A stretch of DNA of 12,687 nucleotides from JBDSTZ01 sp039927975 (GCA_039927975.1 JBDSTZ010000090.1:1-12687); one strand, 5' to 3'; numbered from the stretch's first letter, positions 1 to 6,050 are shown. A program made the numbers and translations. The notes: generated from the sequence alone by a model not told the origin.

Positions 1-1235
1 TCTGGGCGATGGTCTGGTTCGCGAACGACGAGCTCATCACGTACGACGGATGGCCGGTGCCGCAACCGAGGTTGACCAGGCGGCCTTCGGCCAGCAGGAT
101 GATCCGCTTGCCCGACGGGAAGATGACATGGTCGACCTGCGGCTTGATGTTTTCCCACTGATACTTCTTCAGCGAGGCGACATCGATCTCGTTGTCGAAG
201 TGGCCGATATTGCAGACGATGGCCTGGTCTTTCATGGCCAGCATATGCTGCTCGGTCAGGATATGGTAATTGCCGGTGCAGGTGACGAAGATGTCGCCGT
301 GCTCTGCCGCGTAATCCATGGTAACGACGCGGTAGCCTTCCATGGCCGCCTGCAGCGCGCAGATCGGATCGATCTCGGTGACCCAGACCTGGGCCGACAG
401 GGCGCGCATGGCTTGGGCCGAACCCTTGCCCACATCGCCGTAGCCGGCGATCACGGCGACTTTGCCGGCGATCATGACGTCGGTGGCGCGCTTGATGCCG
501 TCGACCAGCGATTCGCGGCAACCGTACAGGTTGTCGAATTTCGACTTGGTGACCGAATCGTTGACGTTGATCGCCGGGAAGGCCAGCTTGCCTTCCTTGT
601 GCATCTGGTACAGGCGGTGCACGCCGGTGGTGGTTTCCTCGGTCACGCCGAGGATGGCCGGCAGGCGCTTGGAGTACCAGCTCGGATCCTTGGCCAGGTG
701 CTGGCGGATCGAGTTGAACAGGCAGATTTCCTCTTCCGAACCGGGGTTGGCCAGCACCGAGAGGTCTTGCTCGGCGCGGCTGCCCAGGTGCAGCAGCAAG
801 GTGGCGTCGCCGCCATCGTCGAGGATCATGTTGGAGTAGACCGCGCCGGACGCGTCGCCCGGCCACTCGAAGATGCGGTGGGTGTAGTCCCAATATTCGT
901 CCAGCGTTTCGCCCTTGACGGCGAACACCGGGGTGCCGGCGGCGGCGATGGCGGCGGCGGCGTGGTCCTGGGTCGAGTAGATATTGCACGAAGCCCAGCG
1001 AACCTGGGCGCCGAGCGCTTCCAGGGTCTGGATCAGCACGGCGGTCTGGATCGTCATGTGCAGCGAGCCGGTGATGCGCGCGCCTTTGAGCGGCTGGGCA
1101 GCGGCGAATTCTTCGCGGATGGCCATCAGGCCGGGCATTTCGGTTTCGGCGATCTTGATTTCTTTGTCGCCCCATGGCGCCAGGGAGAGATCGGCGACGA
1201 GGAAGTCTTGCTGGGATTTGAGTACGGCGTTCATC
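1..1235 (-). CDS. ahcY: Adenosylhomocysteinase (S-adenosyl-L-homocysteine hydrolase), 3' end cut by window edge
   Basis: AhcY reversibly hydrolyses S-adenosylhomocysteine, the product of SAM-dependent methylation, to adenosine and homocysteine in the cytoplasm, using bound NAD+. The visible 411 codons start MNAVLKSQQDFLVADLSLAPWG, which is typical of the family. The N-terminal substrate domain has GARITGSLHMTIQTAVLI near residues 50-67. The Rossmann NAD site reads VAVIAGYGDVGKGSAQA near residues 255-271, and near the window edge is NLGCGTGHPSYVMS, the C-terminal conserved block. Proteobacterial enzymes run to about 470-480 residues, so roughly 60-70 are missing beyond base 1. The start is fixed by a strong Shine-Dalgarno AAAGGAGG (1248-1241) five bases before ATG. 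The gene is preceded by an SAH riboswitch and is divergent from the PEP-CTERM gene. The identification is secure. Confidence 0.98.
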
Positions 1236-1264
1236 ACGCCCTCCTTTCAGTTAGAAAAAAGTAA

Positions 1265-1331
1265 CGTGAGCGCAGTTGCGGTGAAGTCCGAGCCTGGCGA
1301 AATGAAATTTCGTCGCAACGCTCCTCGGACC
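1265..1331 (-). promoter_or_regulatory. S-adenosylhomocysteine (SAH) riboswitch, ahcY leader
   Basis: Reading the minus strand, the leader matches the known SAH aptamer (Rfam family RF01057, from memory). P1 pairs GTCCGAG (1330-1324) with CTCGGAC (1292-1286). The conserved GAGGAGCGTTGC core follows, then a hairpin CGAAAT-TTC-ATTTCG (1312-1298), then the hallmark GCCAGGCTCGG. The pseudoknot pairs GAGCG plus TTGC (1323-1315) with GCAA plus CGCTC (1279-1268). This class is an ON switch: SAH binding raises expression of SAH-recycling genes. The aptamer ends about 17 bases before the Shine-Dalgarno, and no intrinsic terminator lies between, so control of translation start is more likely than attenuation. 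The 3' end TCACG (1269-1265) could instead pair with CGTGA at the start codon, which would hide the start when SAH is absent; this part is inference. Confidence 0.94.
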
Positions 1332-1334
1332 GCC

Positions 1335-1364
1335 ATCTTAACATTGGTCGGGAACTCTTGCCAG
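1335..1364 (-). promoter_or_regulatory. Candidate sigma-70 promoter of ahcY
   Basis: On the minus strand an extended -10 TGTTAAGAT has its hexamer TAAGAT at 1340-1335, with a weak -35 CTGGCA at 1364-1359 (18-bp spacer). The predicted transcript would begin near 1328, at the first bases of riboswitch stem P1, which fits a leader RNA that consists of just the aptamer. The -35 is poor, so the call rests mostly on the -10 and its position. Confidence 0.4.
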
Positions 1365-1409
1365 CGATAACGCGCCTGTCTTGCCGCCTGCTGTAGCGCG
1401 TAACGTATT

Positions 1410-1483
1410 GACAACACAGGGTTTTTCTGTCGGTGGAATTTACAACCGGTCAGGCCGCTTATCGGCGCGGTGACAAATAGACA
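1410..1483 (+). promoter_or_regulatory. GACA/TGTC half-sites upstream of the sigma-54 promoter (possible activator sites)
   Basis: GACA occurs at 1410-1413, 1472-1475 and 1480-1483, and TGTC at 1428-1431; the first and last of the left group form an imperfect inverted repeat (GACAACACAG ... CTGTC). They lie about 50-125 bp upstream of the predicted sigma-54 start, the usual place for enhancer-binding activators such as PrsR. The motif is short and I know of no consensus that I can confirm against it, so this is only a suggestion. Confidence 0.2.
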
Positions 1484-1517
1484 CGGCGAATCATCGACTT
1501 AGCAAGCGAGGTCCGCG

Positions 1518-1535
1518 CTGGCATTAGTTTTGCTC
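1518..1535 (+). promoter_or_regulatory. Sigma-54 (RpoN) promoter of the PEP-CTERM gene
   Basis: CTGGCATTAGTTTTGCTC matches the -24/-12 consensus TGGCAC-N5-TTGCW. The invariant GG (1520-1521) and GC (1532-1533) are separated by exactly ten bases, and five of six bases of the -24 box (TGGCAT) and all of TTGCT agree. Transcription would start near 1545, giving a leader of about 38 bases that carries the AGGAG ribosome site. PEP-CTERM genes in other betaproteobacteria are known to be driven by RpoN with the PrsK/PrsR two-component pair, so motif and gene agree. No prsK, prsR or rpoN is in the window. Confidence 0.8.
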
Positions 1536-1582
1536 TCGAACATATGCAGCAACATTTATAAAAAATTCACAGGAGACTACTT

Positions 1583-2176
1583 TTGATCAAGCGCACCTTT
1601 TCCCTTCGCCTGCTGGCCGCCACCCTGCTCGCCGGCGCCACCATCGTTCCCAGCGCGCACGCCAGCGTGGTCGATTTCGACGCGGTGCCGACCGGCGCCT
1701 GCAGCATCAGCGGTCCGGTGGTGGTCGACCGTTTCAGGCTGGATAACGCCGGCGTCAACGAGGCGGCGCAATGCGACTGGATCGCGCCGACCGCCCACAG
1801 CGGCAGCAATTACGCGCTCAATGCGAACGACCAGGCCGGCTCGCTGACCATCAACGGCGGCTATTTTTCGCTCAACAGCCTGTTTATCCACCGCGACGAC
1901 AACGAGTCGGCCACCACGGTGCGCTTCCAGGGTTTGAAAAGCTTCAACGGCGATGTGCTGTTTTCGCAGGATGTGGTGCTGGGCGCCGGCTGGCAGGAAG
2001 TCACGTTTGCCGGCTGGAGCGGGCTGACCAGCTTCAGCTGGGATCCGATTTCGCCGACTGAGTCGAACGTGGCGCTCGACGATATCAATGTCACCGCGGT
2101 GCCGGAGCCGGGTTCGCTCGCGCTGCTCGCGCTGGGGCTGGCCGGCCTGCTGGCGCGGCGTCGTTCGACGAAGTAG
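1583..2176 (+). CDS. PEP-CTERM sorting domain-containing protein
   Basis: This 197-residue exported protein carries the signature of exosortase substrates. Residues 1-27 form a signal peptide (basic MIKRTFSLR, hydrophobic core, likely cut after PSAHA). The C-terminus has VPEPGS at 173-178, a hydrophobic helix LALLALGLAGLL to about 190, and an ARRRSTK basic tail. Exosortase (EpsH/XrtA type) is expected to cut at this motif and the mature protein to go to the surface or exopolysaccharide matrix. The middle is rich in alternating hydrophobic and polar residues and looks all-beta, with two cysteines (40 and 64) that could form a disulfide; its ligand is unknown. The start is TTG, chosen because AGGAG (1571-1575) lies seven bases before it and it gives a complete signal peptide. 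A sigma-54 promoter precedes it. No exosortase or EPS genes are nearby, so sorting depends on loci elsewhere. Confidence 0.93.
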   Translation: MIKRTFSLRLLAATLLAGATIVPSAHASVVDFDAVPTGACSISGPVVVDRFRLDNAGVNEAAQCDWIAPTAHSGSNYALNANDQAGSLTINGGYFSLNSLFIHRDDNESATTVRFQGLKSFNGDVLFSQDVVLGAGWQEVTFAGWSGLTSFSWDPISPTESNVALDDINVTAVPEPGSLALLALGLAGLLARRRSTK

Positions 2177-2182
2177 TTAACG

Positions 2183-2210
2183 GGCGCCCTTGCCAGCGAT
2201 GGCGGGCGCC
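2183..2210 (+). terminator. Hairpin after the PEP-CTERM gene, probable terminator without a T-run
   Basis: GGCGCCC (2183-2189) pairs with GGGCGCC (2204-2210), and inside it GCCA pairs with TGGC around a GCGA loop, with only a TT mismatch on the left. The structure starts six bases after the stop codon. No T-tract follows, so it may act as an mRNA 3'-end stabiliser or a weak terminator. Confidence 0.45.
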
Positions 2211-2244
2211 TCCCTGGAATTGGCTTGCGAGCCGGCCGCTGCGG

Positions 2245-2250
2245 TAGAAT
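2245..2250 (+). promoter_or_regulatory. Candidate -10 box (TAGAAT) for the SRPBCC gene
   Basis: GGTAGAATCG has five of six bases of the sigma-70 -10 consensus and would start a transcript near 2257 with a 27-base leader. A TTGGCT at 2220-2225 could be the -35, but the spacer of 19 bp is long. The same GGTAGAAT box recurs ahead of the DUF484 gene. Confidence 0.35.
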
Positions 2251-2283
2251 CGCGGGTTATTCACAGGGACCACGAGAAAATCC

Positions 2284-2793
2284 ATGACCGTCATGTTTGT
2301 GCTGCTGATCATCCTGGCGATCGCCGCCGGGATGATTTTCCACCTTGGCAAATCCTCCCCCGTGGAGCATGAGGCCAGCCTGGCCCAGATGTACATGGCG
2401 TCGCCGGAAACCATCTACCGGCTGGTGCGCAACATCGAGGGCTATCCGGGCTGGCGGACCGGCGTCACGGCGGTCAACCGCGACGAGCAAGGACGCTATG
2501 TCGAGGAGTCGAAGCACGGCAAGATTCCCTACGTGGTGGTCGAGGACGAACCGAACGTGCGCTTGGTCACGCGCATCGATGCCACCGGCCTGCCCTTTGG
2601 CGGCAGCTGGACCTTCGAGATTTCGCGCCAGGGCGGCATGAGCAAACTGGTGATCACTGAACACGGCAGCGTGCACAGTCCGCTGATGCGCTTTGTCGCG
2701 CGCTACGTCATGACATACGAGAAAACCATCCGCACCTATCTGGCCGATCTGGGCAAGGTGCTCGATGCGGGCGGCGGGGCGCGCAGGAAGTGA
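2284..2793 (+). CDS. SRPBCC-fold (START/polyketide cyclase-like) protein with N-terminal membrane anchor
   Basis: The 169-residue product starts with a single hydrophobic helix (residues 2-19, FVLLIILAIAAGMIF) followed by a soluble domain. The domain begins with the SRPBCC pattern: a MASPETIYRLVRNIEGYPGWR segment (near 38-58) equivalent to the first strand and helix that precede the hydrophobic cavity. The end helix (near 135-163) closes the fold. These domains bind hydrophobic ligands or act on them, but nothing in the sequence names the ligand. The helix lacks a clear signal-peptidase site, so the protein is probably anchored in the inner membrane. The ribosome site is weak (CACGAGAAAATCC before ATG); an in-frame ATG three codons later is an alternative start. 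The gene appears to be monocistronic: a hairpin lies before it and a strong terminator after it. Confidence 0.82.
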   Translation: MTVMFVLLIILAIAAGMIFHLGKSSPVEHEASLAQMYMASPETIYRLVRNIEGYPGWRTGVTAVNRDEQGRYVEESKHGKIPYVVVEDEPNVRLVTRIDATGLPFGGSWTFEISRQGGMSKLVITEHGSVHSPLMRFVARYVMTYEKTIRTYLADLGKVLDAGGGARRK

Positions 2794-2831
2794 GGACCGG
2801 GCAAGTCCGAACGGACCGGGCAGGTCCGACC
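2794..2831 (+). repeat. Two tandem 19-bp repeats directly after the SRPBCC stop codon
   Basis: GGACCGGGCAAGTCCGAAC (2794-2812) is followed at once by a second copy (2813-2831) that differs at two positions. Each unit is also a small inverted repeat (GGAC...GTCC; in copy two GGACC...GGTCC), so the transcript could form two short stem-loops ahead of the terminator. Confidence 0.8.
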
Positions 2832-2860
2832 GGCCGCGCCGAAGCGGCGCCGCAGTTGTG

Positions 2861-2888
2861 AAAAAACCCCGACGCGTCGGGGTTTTTT
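2861..2888. terminator. Bidirectional intrinsic terminator between the SRPBCC gene and metK
   Basis: The 28 bases are a perfect palindrome: six A, CCCCGACG, CGTCGGGG, six T. In RNA of either strand it folds into a GC-rich hairpin (CCCCGA...TCGGGG with a CGCG loop) followed by a run of six U. It therefore ends both the plus-strand SRPBCC transcript and the converging minus-strand metK transcript. Confidence 0.95.
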
Positions 2889-2933
2889 ATTGGCATCGCT
2901 TAAGGGCGGCACGCCATGCGGCGCCCTGATGCA

Positions 2934-4100
2934 TCAGCTCAAGCCAGCTTCCGCGCGCAGCAGCGCCACCTTGTCGGTGCGCTCCCAGGTGAACTCCGGC
3001 TCTTCGCGGCCGAAGTGGCCGTAGGCCGCACTCTTCTGGTAGATCGGGCGCAGCAGGTCGAGCATCTGGACGATGCCCTTCGGCCGCAGGTCGAAGTGTT
3101 CCATCACCAGTTGGGCGATCTTCTCGTCCGGGATCACGCCGGTGCCTTCGGTGTAGACAGTGATGTTGATCGGCTTGGCGACGCCGATCGCATAGCTGAC
3201 CTGCACCTGGCACTGGCGCGCCAAGCCGGCCGCCACCACGTTCTTGGCGACGTAGCGGGCGGCGTAGGCGGCCGAGCGGTCGACCTTGGACGGGTCCTTG
3301 CCGGAGAACGCGCCGCCGCCGTGCGGAGCGGCGCCGCCGTAGGTGTCGACGATGATCTTGCGGCCGGTCAGGCCGCAGTCGCCCTGCGGACCGCCGATGA
3401 CGAAGCGGCCGGTCGGGTTGACCAGGTAGCGGGTGGTGGCCAGCCATTCGCGCGGCAAGACCTTCTTGATGATTTCCTCGATCACCGCTTCCTCGATCTG
3501 GCTGTGGCTGATGTCGGGCGCGTGCTGGGTCGACAGCACCACGGTGTCGACCGCGACCGGGCGGCCGTCGACATAGCGCAGCGTGACCTGCGACTTGGCG
3601 TCCGGACGCAGCCACGGCAGGCGGCCATCCTTGCGCAGCTGCGACTGGCGCTCGACCAGGCGGTGGGCGTAGTGGATGGCGGCCGGCATCAGCTCGGGGG
3701 TTTCGTCGCAGGCGTAGCCGAACATCAGGCCCTGGTCGCCGGCGCCCTGGTCGAGATCGATGCCGGCGCCTTCGTCAACGCCCTGGGCGATGTCGGGCGA
3801 CTGCTTGTCGTAGCAGACCATCACGGCGCAGCCGCGGTAGTCGATGCCGTAGTCGGTGTTGTCGTAGCCGATGCGCTTGATTGTTTCGCGCGCGACCTGG
3901 ATGTAGTCGACGTTGGCGTGGGTGGTGATTTCCCCGGCCAGCACCACCAGGCCGGTGTTGCACAGCGTTTCGGCGGCGACGCGGGCGGTCGGGTCCTGCG
4001 CCAGGATGGCGTCGAGGACGGCGTCGGAAATCTGGTCGGCGACCTTGTCGGGATGGCCCTCGGAGACGGACTCGGAGGTAAAAAGATAATCGTTGGACAT
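2934..4100 (-). CDS. metK: S-adenosylmethionine synthase (methionine adenosyltransferase)
   Basis: MetK makes SAM from methionine and ATP, releasing phosphate and diphosphate, as a cytoplasmic tetramer using Mg2+ and K+. The 388-residue product has the normal length for the family. It opens with YLFTSESVSEGHPDKVADQISD (His of GHPDK contacts ATP), contains the methionine-loop signature GAGDQGLMFGYA near residues 117-128, and the phosphate-binding GGGAFSGKDPSKVDRSAAY near 261-279. The start ATG at 4100 has a Shine-Dalgarno ACAGGAGC six bases upstream. The gene is transcribed alone, ending at the palindromic terminator at 2861-2888, and is divergent from the acyltransferase cluster. With ahcY it brackets the PEP-CTERM and SRPBCC genes, so two SAM-cycle genes lie within 4 kb but are controlled by different leaders. 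The identification is secure. Confidence 0.99.
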   Translation of the reverse strand: MSNDYLFTSESVSEGHPDKVADQISDAVLDAILAQDPTARVAAETLCNTGLVVLAGEITTHANVDYIQVARETIKRIGYDNTDYGIDYRGCAVMVCYDKQSPDIAQGVDEGAGIDLDQGAGDQGLMFGYACDETPELMPAAIHYAHRLVERQSQLRKDGRLPWLRPDAKSQVTLRYVDGRPVAVDTVVLSTQHAPDISHSQIEEAVIEEIIKKVLPREWLATTRYLVNPTGRFVIGGPQGDCGLTGRKIIVDTYGGAAPHGGGAFSGKDPSKVDRSAAYAARYVAKNVVAAGLARQCQVQVSYAIGVAKPINITVYTEGTGVIPDEKIAQLVMEHFDLRPKGIVQMLDLLRPIYQKSAAYGHFGREEPEFTWERTDKVALLRAEAGLS

Positions 4101-4128
4101 GCAAGCTCCTGTTACTGTTCTGGATGTT

Positions 4129-4154
4129 GTCGCAGTATTCGGGATGCCTGCGAC
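4129..4154 (-). promoter_or_regulatory. Inverted repeat in the metK leader
   Basis: GTCGCAG (4154-4148 on the minus strand) pairs perfectly with CTGCGAC (4135-4129) around a 12-base loop. It lies 29-54 bases before the metK start, between the predicted transcription start and the Shine-Dalgarno. It could be a leader RNA hairpin or a DNA operator for a methionine-cycle repressor. It does not match the SAH or SAM riboswitch classes that I can recall, and no T-run follows, so a terminator is unlikely. Confidence 0.5.
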
Positions 4155-4166
4155 GCTTTAGCGACA

Positions 4167-4193
4167 TTTATATTCCGCTTCGCAAGTTGTCTA
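4167..4193 (-). promoter_or_regulatory. Candidate sigma-70 promoter of metK
   Basis: On the minus strand TAGACA (4193-4188, five of six of the -35 consensus) and TATAAA (4172-4167, five of six of the -10) are separated by 15 bp, shorter than the ideal 17. The transcript would start near 4160, giving a leader of about 60 bases that includes the inverted repeat at 4129-4154. Confidence 0.5.
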
Positions 4194-4234
4194 TTAACTC
4201 GGCGGATCCTGCAACGTGGTATTTTACGCTCCTT

Positions 4235-4279
4235 ATGAAATTCTGGCTGAGCTGCGCCACCTACTTGACTCACGATTGA
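4235..4279 (+). CDS. Possible 14-codon upstream ORF before the first acyltransferase
   Basis: ATG AAA TTC begins a short frame, MKFWLSCATYLTHD, that stops three bases before the ATG of the acyltransferase gene. The acyltransferase has no visible Shine-Dalgarno, so its translation could be coupled to ribosomes finishing this frame. The short frame also lacks a clear ribosome site, and chance is a real alternative. Confidence 0.2.
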   Translation: MKFWLSCATYLTHD

Positions 4280-4282
4280 ACA

Positions 4283-5134
4283 ATGTTAGTGATTTTATTT
4301 CGCCTGCTGTCGACCCTGCCCTTGCCCGTGCTGCACTTCCTGGGCGGCATGCTCGGCTGGCTGGTCTACCTGGCCGATCCATCGTACCGGCGCCGGCTGC
4401 GCGACAACCTGGCCGGCGCCGGCTACCGCGCCCTGCTGCCGCAGGCGATCGCCGAAGCGGGCAAGGCGATCGTCGAATTGCCGTTCGTCTGGTGCGCCAA
4501 GCCAGCGCGGGTGGCGCGCCACGCCACCGATGAGAACTGGGACTATGTCCAATCCGTGCTCGACAGCGGGCGCGGCATCGTGTTCCTTACGCCGCACCTG
4601 GGCTGCTTTGAAATCACCGCCCAGCAGATCGCCCTGCGCACGCCGCTGACGGTGATGTACCGGCCGCCCAAGCAGGCCGCGCTCAAGCCGCTGATCGAAG
4701 GGGCGCGCGCACGCCACAACCTGCATCTGGCGCCGGCCAACCTGGCCGGGGTGCGGATTCTCGCCCGCGAGCTCAAGAAGGGCGAACCGATCGGCCTGCT
4801 GCCGGACCAGGTGCCGCAGGAAGGCGAAGGGGTGTGGGCCAGCTACTTCGGGCGGCGCGCCTACACCATGACGCTGCCGGCCAAGCTGGCGCAGATGGGG
4901 CGCGCCGCCGTGATTCTGGTGTACGCCGAGCGGCGTCCGGCCGGCCAGGGCTTCATCGTGCGTTTCGTGCCGTTCGAGGGCAGCCTCGAAGGCAGCCCGG
5001 CCGAGCAGGCCCAGGCCATCAACGACGCGATGGAGCAGCTGATCGCGCGCTGCCCGGCGCAGTATTTCTGGAGCTACAACCGCTACAAGCACCCGGACGG
5101 CGTGGCCGCGCCCGACGTCCAGGCGGCGGCATGA
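4283..5134 (+). CDS. LpxL/HtrB-family lipid A acyltransferase, first copy
   Basis: The 283-residue protein belongs to the family that adds a secondary acyl chain from acyl-ACP to the lipid A precursor at the inner membrane. It starts with a hydrophobic anchor (residues 8-31, LLSTLPLPVLHFLGGMLGWLVYL). The catalytic motif is HLGCFE at 105-110, an H-x4-E form, and is followed by MYRPPK (125-130), LLPDQVP (172-178) and the C-terminal QYFWSYNRYK (260-269), all usual for LpxL-type enzymes. An in-frame stop just upstream (4277) forces the start to 4283 or later. There is no evident Shine-Dalgarno. The stop overlaps the start of the second copy by ATGA, so the two are surely cotranslated. It may be an LpxL (lauroyl) or LpxM-like enzyme; sequence alone does not decide acyl length or position. 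Confidence 0.92.
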   Translation: MLVILFRLLSTLPLPVLHFLGGMLGWLVYLADPSYRRRLRDNLAGAGYRALLPQAIAEAGKAIVELPFVWCAKPARVARHATDENWDYVQSVLDSGRGIVFLTPHLGCFEITAQQIALRTPLTVMYRPPKQAALKPLIEGARARHNLHLAPANLAGVRILARELKKGEPIGLLPDQVPQEGEGVWASYFGRRAYTMTLPAKLAQMGRAAVILVYAERRPAGQGFIVRFVPFEGSLEGSPAEQAQAINDAMEQLIARCPAQYFWSYNRYKHPDGVAAPDVQAAA

Positions 5135-6000
5135 GGCTGCTTCTCGGATTGATGTGGCTGCTGCACTGGTTGCCGCTGCCCCTACTGGGGCGCTTCGGCG
5201 AATTCATCGGCAGCGTGCTGTTCCTGTTGCTCAAGAAGCGGCGCGCGATCGCCCTGACCAATCTGCGCCTGTGCATGCCGGAGCTGGACGAGGCGGCGCG
5301 CACCGCGCTGGCGCGGCGCCATTTCCAGGCTTATTCGCGCAGCGTGTGGGAGCGCGCGATCCTGTGGTGGGCGCCGACGGCGCGCCTGCGGCGCCTGATC
5401 CGGATCGAGCCGGCGGTGCCGATGGAGGCGATCAAGGCCGGCCCGGTCATCCTGCTGTGCCCGCACTTCGTCTGCCTCGACGTGGCCGGCGTCGCGGTCG
5501 GCATGGAAACGCATTTGTGCTCAATTTATGTGCAGCAGAAAAATGCCGTGTTCGACCAGGTGTTGCGGCGCGGCCGCACGCGCTTTTTCGCCGCCCGCCT
5601 GTTCACTCGCAAGGAAGGGGTCAAGCCGATCATTCGCGGACTGCGCGACGGCCTGCCCTACTTCATGCTGCCGGATATGGATTTCGGCGAAAAGGATGCG
5701 CAGTTCGTGCCGTTTTTCGGCGTCCCGGCCGCCACCTTGACGGCGCCGGCGCGGCTGGCGGCCGCCACCGGCGCCAGCGTGATCCCGGTGGTGGCGACCT
5801 TCCTGCCCAACTACCAGGGCTGGTGCGTGCGCTTCTACCCGGCGTGGGAGAATTATCCGGGCGAGGACATGGCCGAGGCGACGCGCCGCATGAACGCCTT
5901 TATCGAGGAACGGGTGCGCGAGGCGCCGGCCGAGTATTTCTGGACCCACAAGCGCTTCAAGACGGCGCCGCCGGGCGGGACCTCGCCGTATCAGGCTTGA
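5131..6000 (+). CDS. LpxL/HtrB-family lipid A acyltransferase, second copy
   Basis: This 289-residue paralogue of the preceding gene has the N-terminal anchor (residues 3-35, LLLGLMWLLHWLPLPLLG onward), the catalytic HFVCLD motif at 112-117 (the standard H-x4-D), YVQQKN (133-138), MLPDMDFG (179-186) and EYFWTHKRFK near 268-277. The PDMDFG block is closer to canonical LpxL/LpxM (PDQDxG) than the PDQVP of the first copy. The start is the ATG that overlaps the previous stop (ATGA); the frame stays open upstream inside the first gene, but a start there would add a run with no family resemblance. The overlap indicates translational coupling and suggests that the two enzymes act together, perhaps adding different chains. 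Which chain each one adds is not visible. Confidence 0.93.
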   Translation: MRLLLGLMWLLHWLPLPLLGRFGEFIGSVLFLLLKKRRAIALTNLRLCMPELDEAARTALARRHFQAYSRSVWERAILWWAPTARLRRLIRIEPAVPMEAIKAGPVILLCPHFVCLDVAGVAVGMETHLCSIYVQQKNAVFDQVLRRGRTRFFAARLFTRKEGVKPIIRGLRDGLPYFMLPDMDFGEKDAQFVPFFGVPAATLTAPARLAAATGASVIPVVATFLPNYQGWCVRFYPAWENYPGEDMAEATRRMNAFIEERVREAPAEYFWTHKRFKTAPPGGTSPYQA

Positions 6001-6036
6001 GCCCGGCGCTGAGCCCGGCCCTGAGTCAGCCCGGGC
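5998..6036 (+). repeat. 12-bp tandem repeat and hairpin between the second acyltransferase and dapF
   Basis: TGAGCCCGGCGC (5998-6009, starting with the stop codon) is followed by TGAGCCCGGCCC (6010-6021) and a partial third TGAG...GCCCGGGC (6022-6036). GCCCGG at 6013-6018 can pair with CCGGGC at 6031-6036. No T-run follows, so it is not a clear terminator and readthrough into dapF is possible. Confidence 0.6.
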
Positions 6037-6050
6037 GCGGCCGATTCCAG

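Noticed and set aside
50..1264. Long open frame on the plus strand opposite ahcY (also 2916-4238 opposite metK, 7120-8529 opposite the Sel1 gene)
   Set aside because: These are GC-rich antisense shadows of secure genes; their translations are low-complexity and carry no ribosome sites or domain motifs.
1416..1431. Terminator or hairpin gene element at ACAG...CTGT between ahcY and the PEP-CTERM gene
   Set aside because: The stem is only 4-5 bp and lies between two divergent genes, so no transcript needs to end there.
4101..4200. Second SAH or a SAM riboswitch ahead of metK
   Set aside because: None of the conserved elements seen before ahcY (GAGGAGCG, GCCAGGCTCGG) or of SAM classes known to me is present; only a simple inverted repeat is visible.
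4834..5130. N-terminal extension of the second acyltransferase
   Set aside because: The frame is open upstream, but this part lies inside the first acyltransferase in another frame and its translation is Arg/Gly-rich; the ATGA overlap at 5131 gives a normal family N-terminus.
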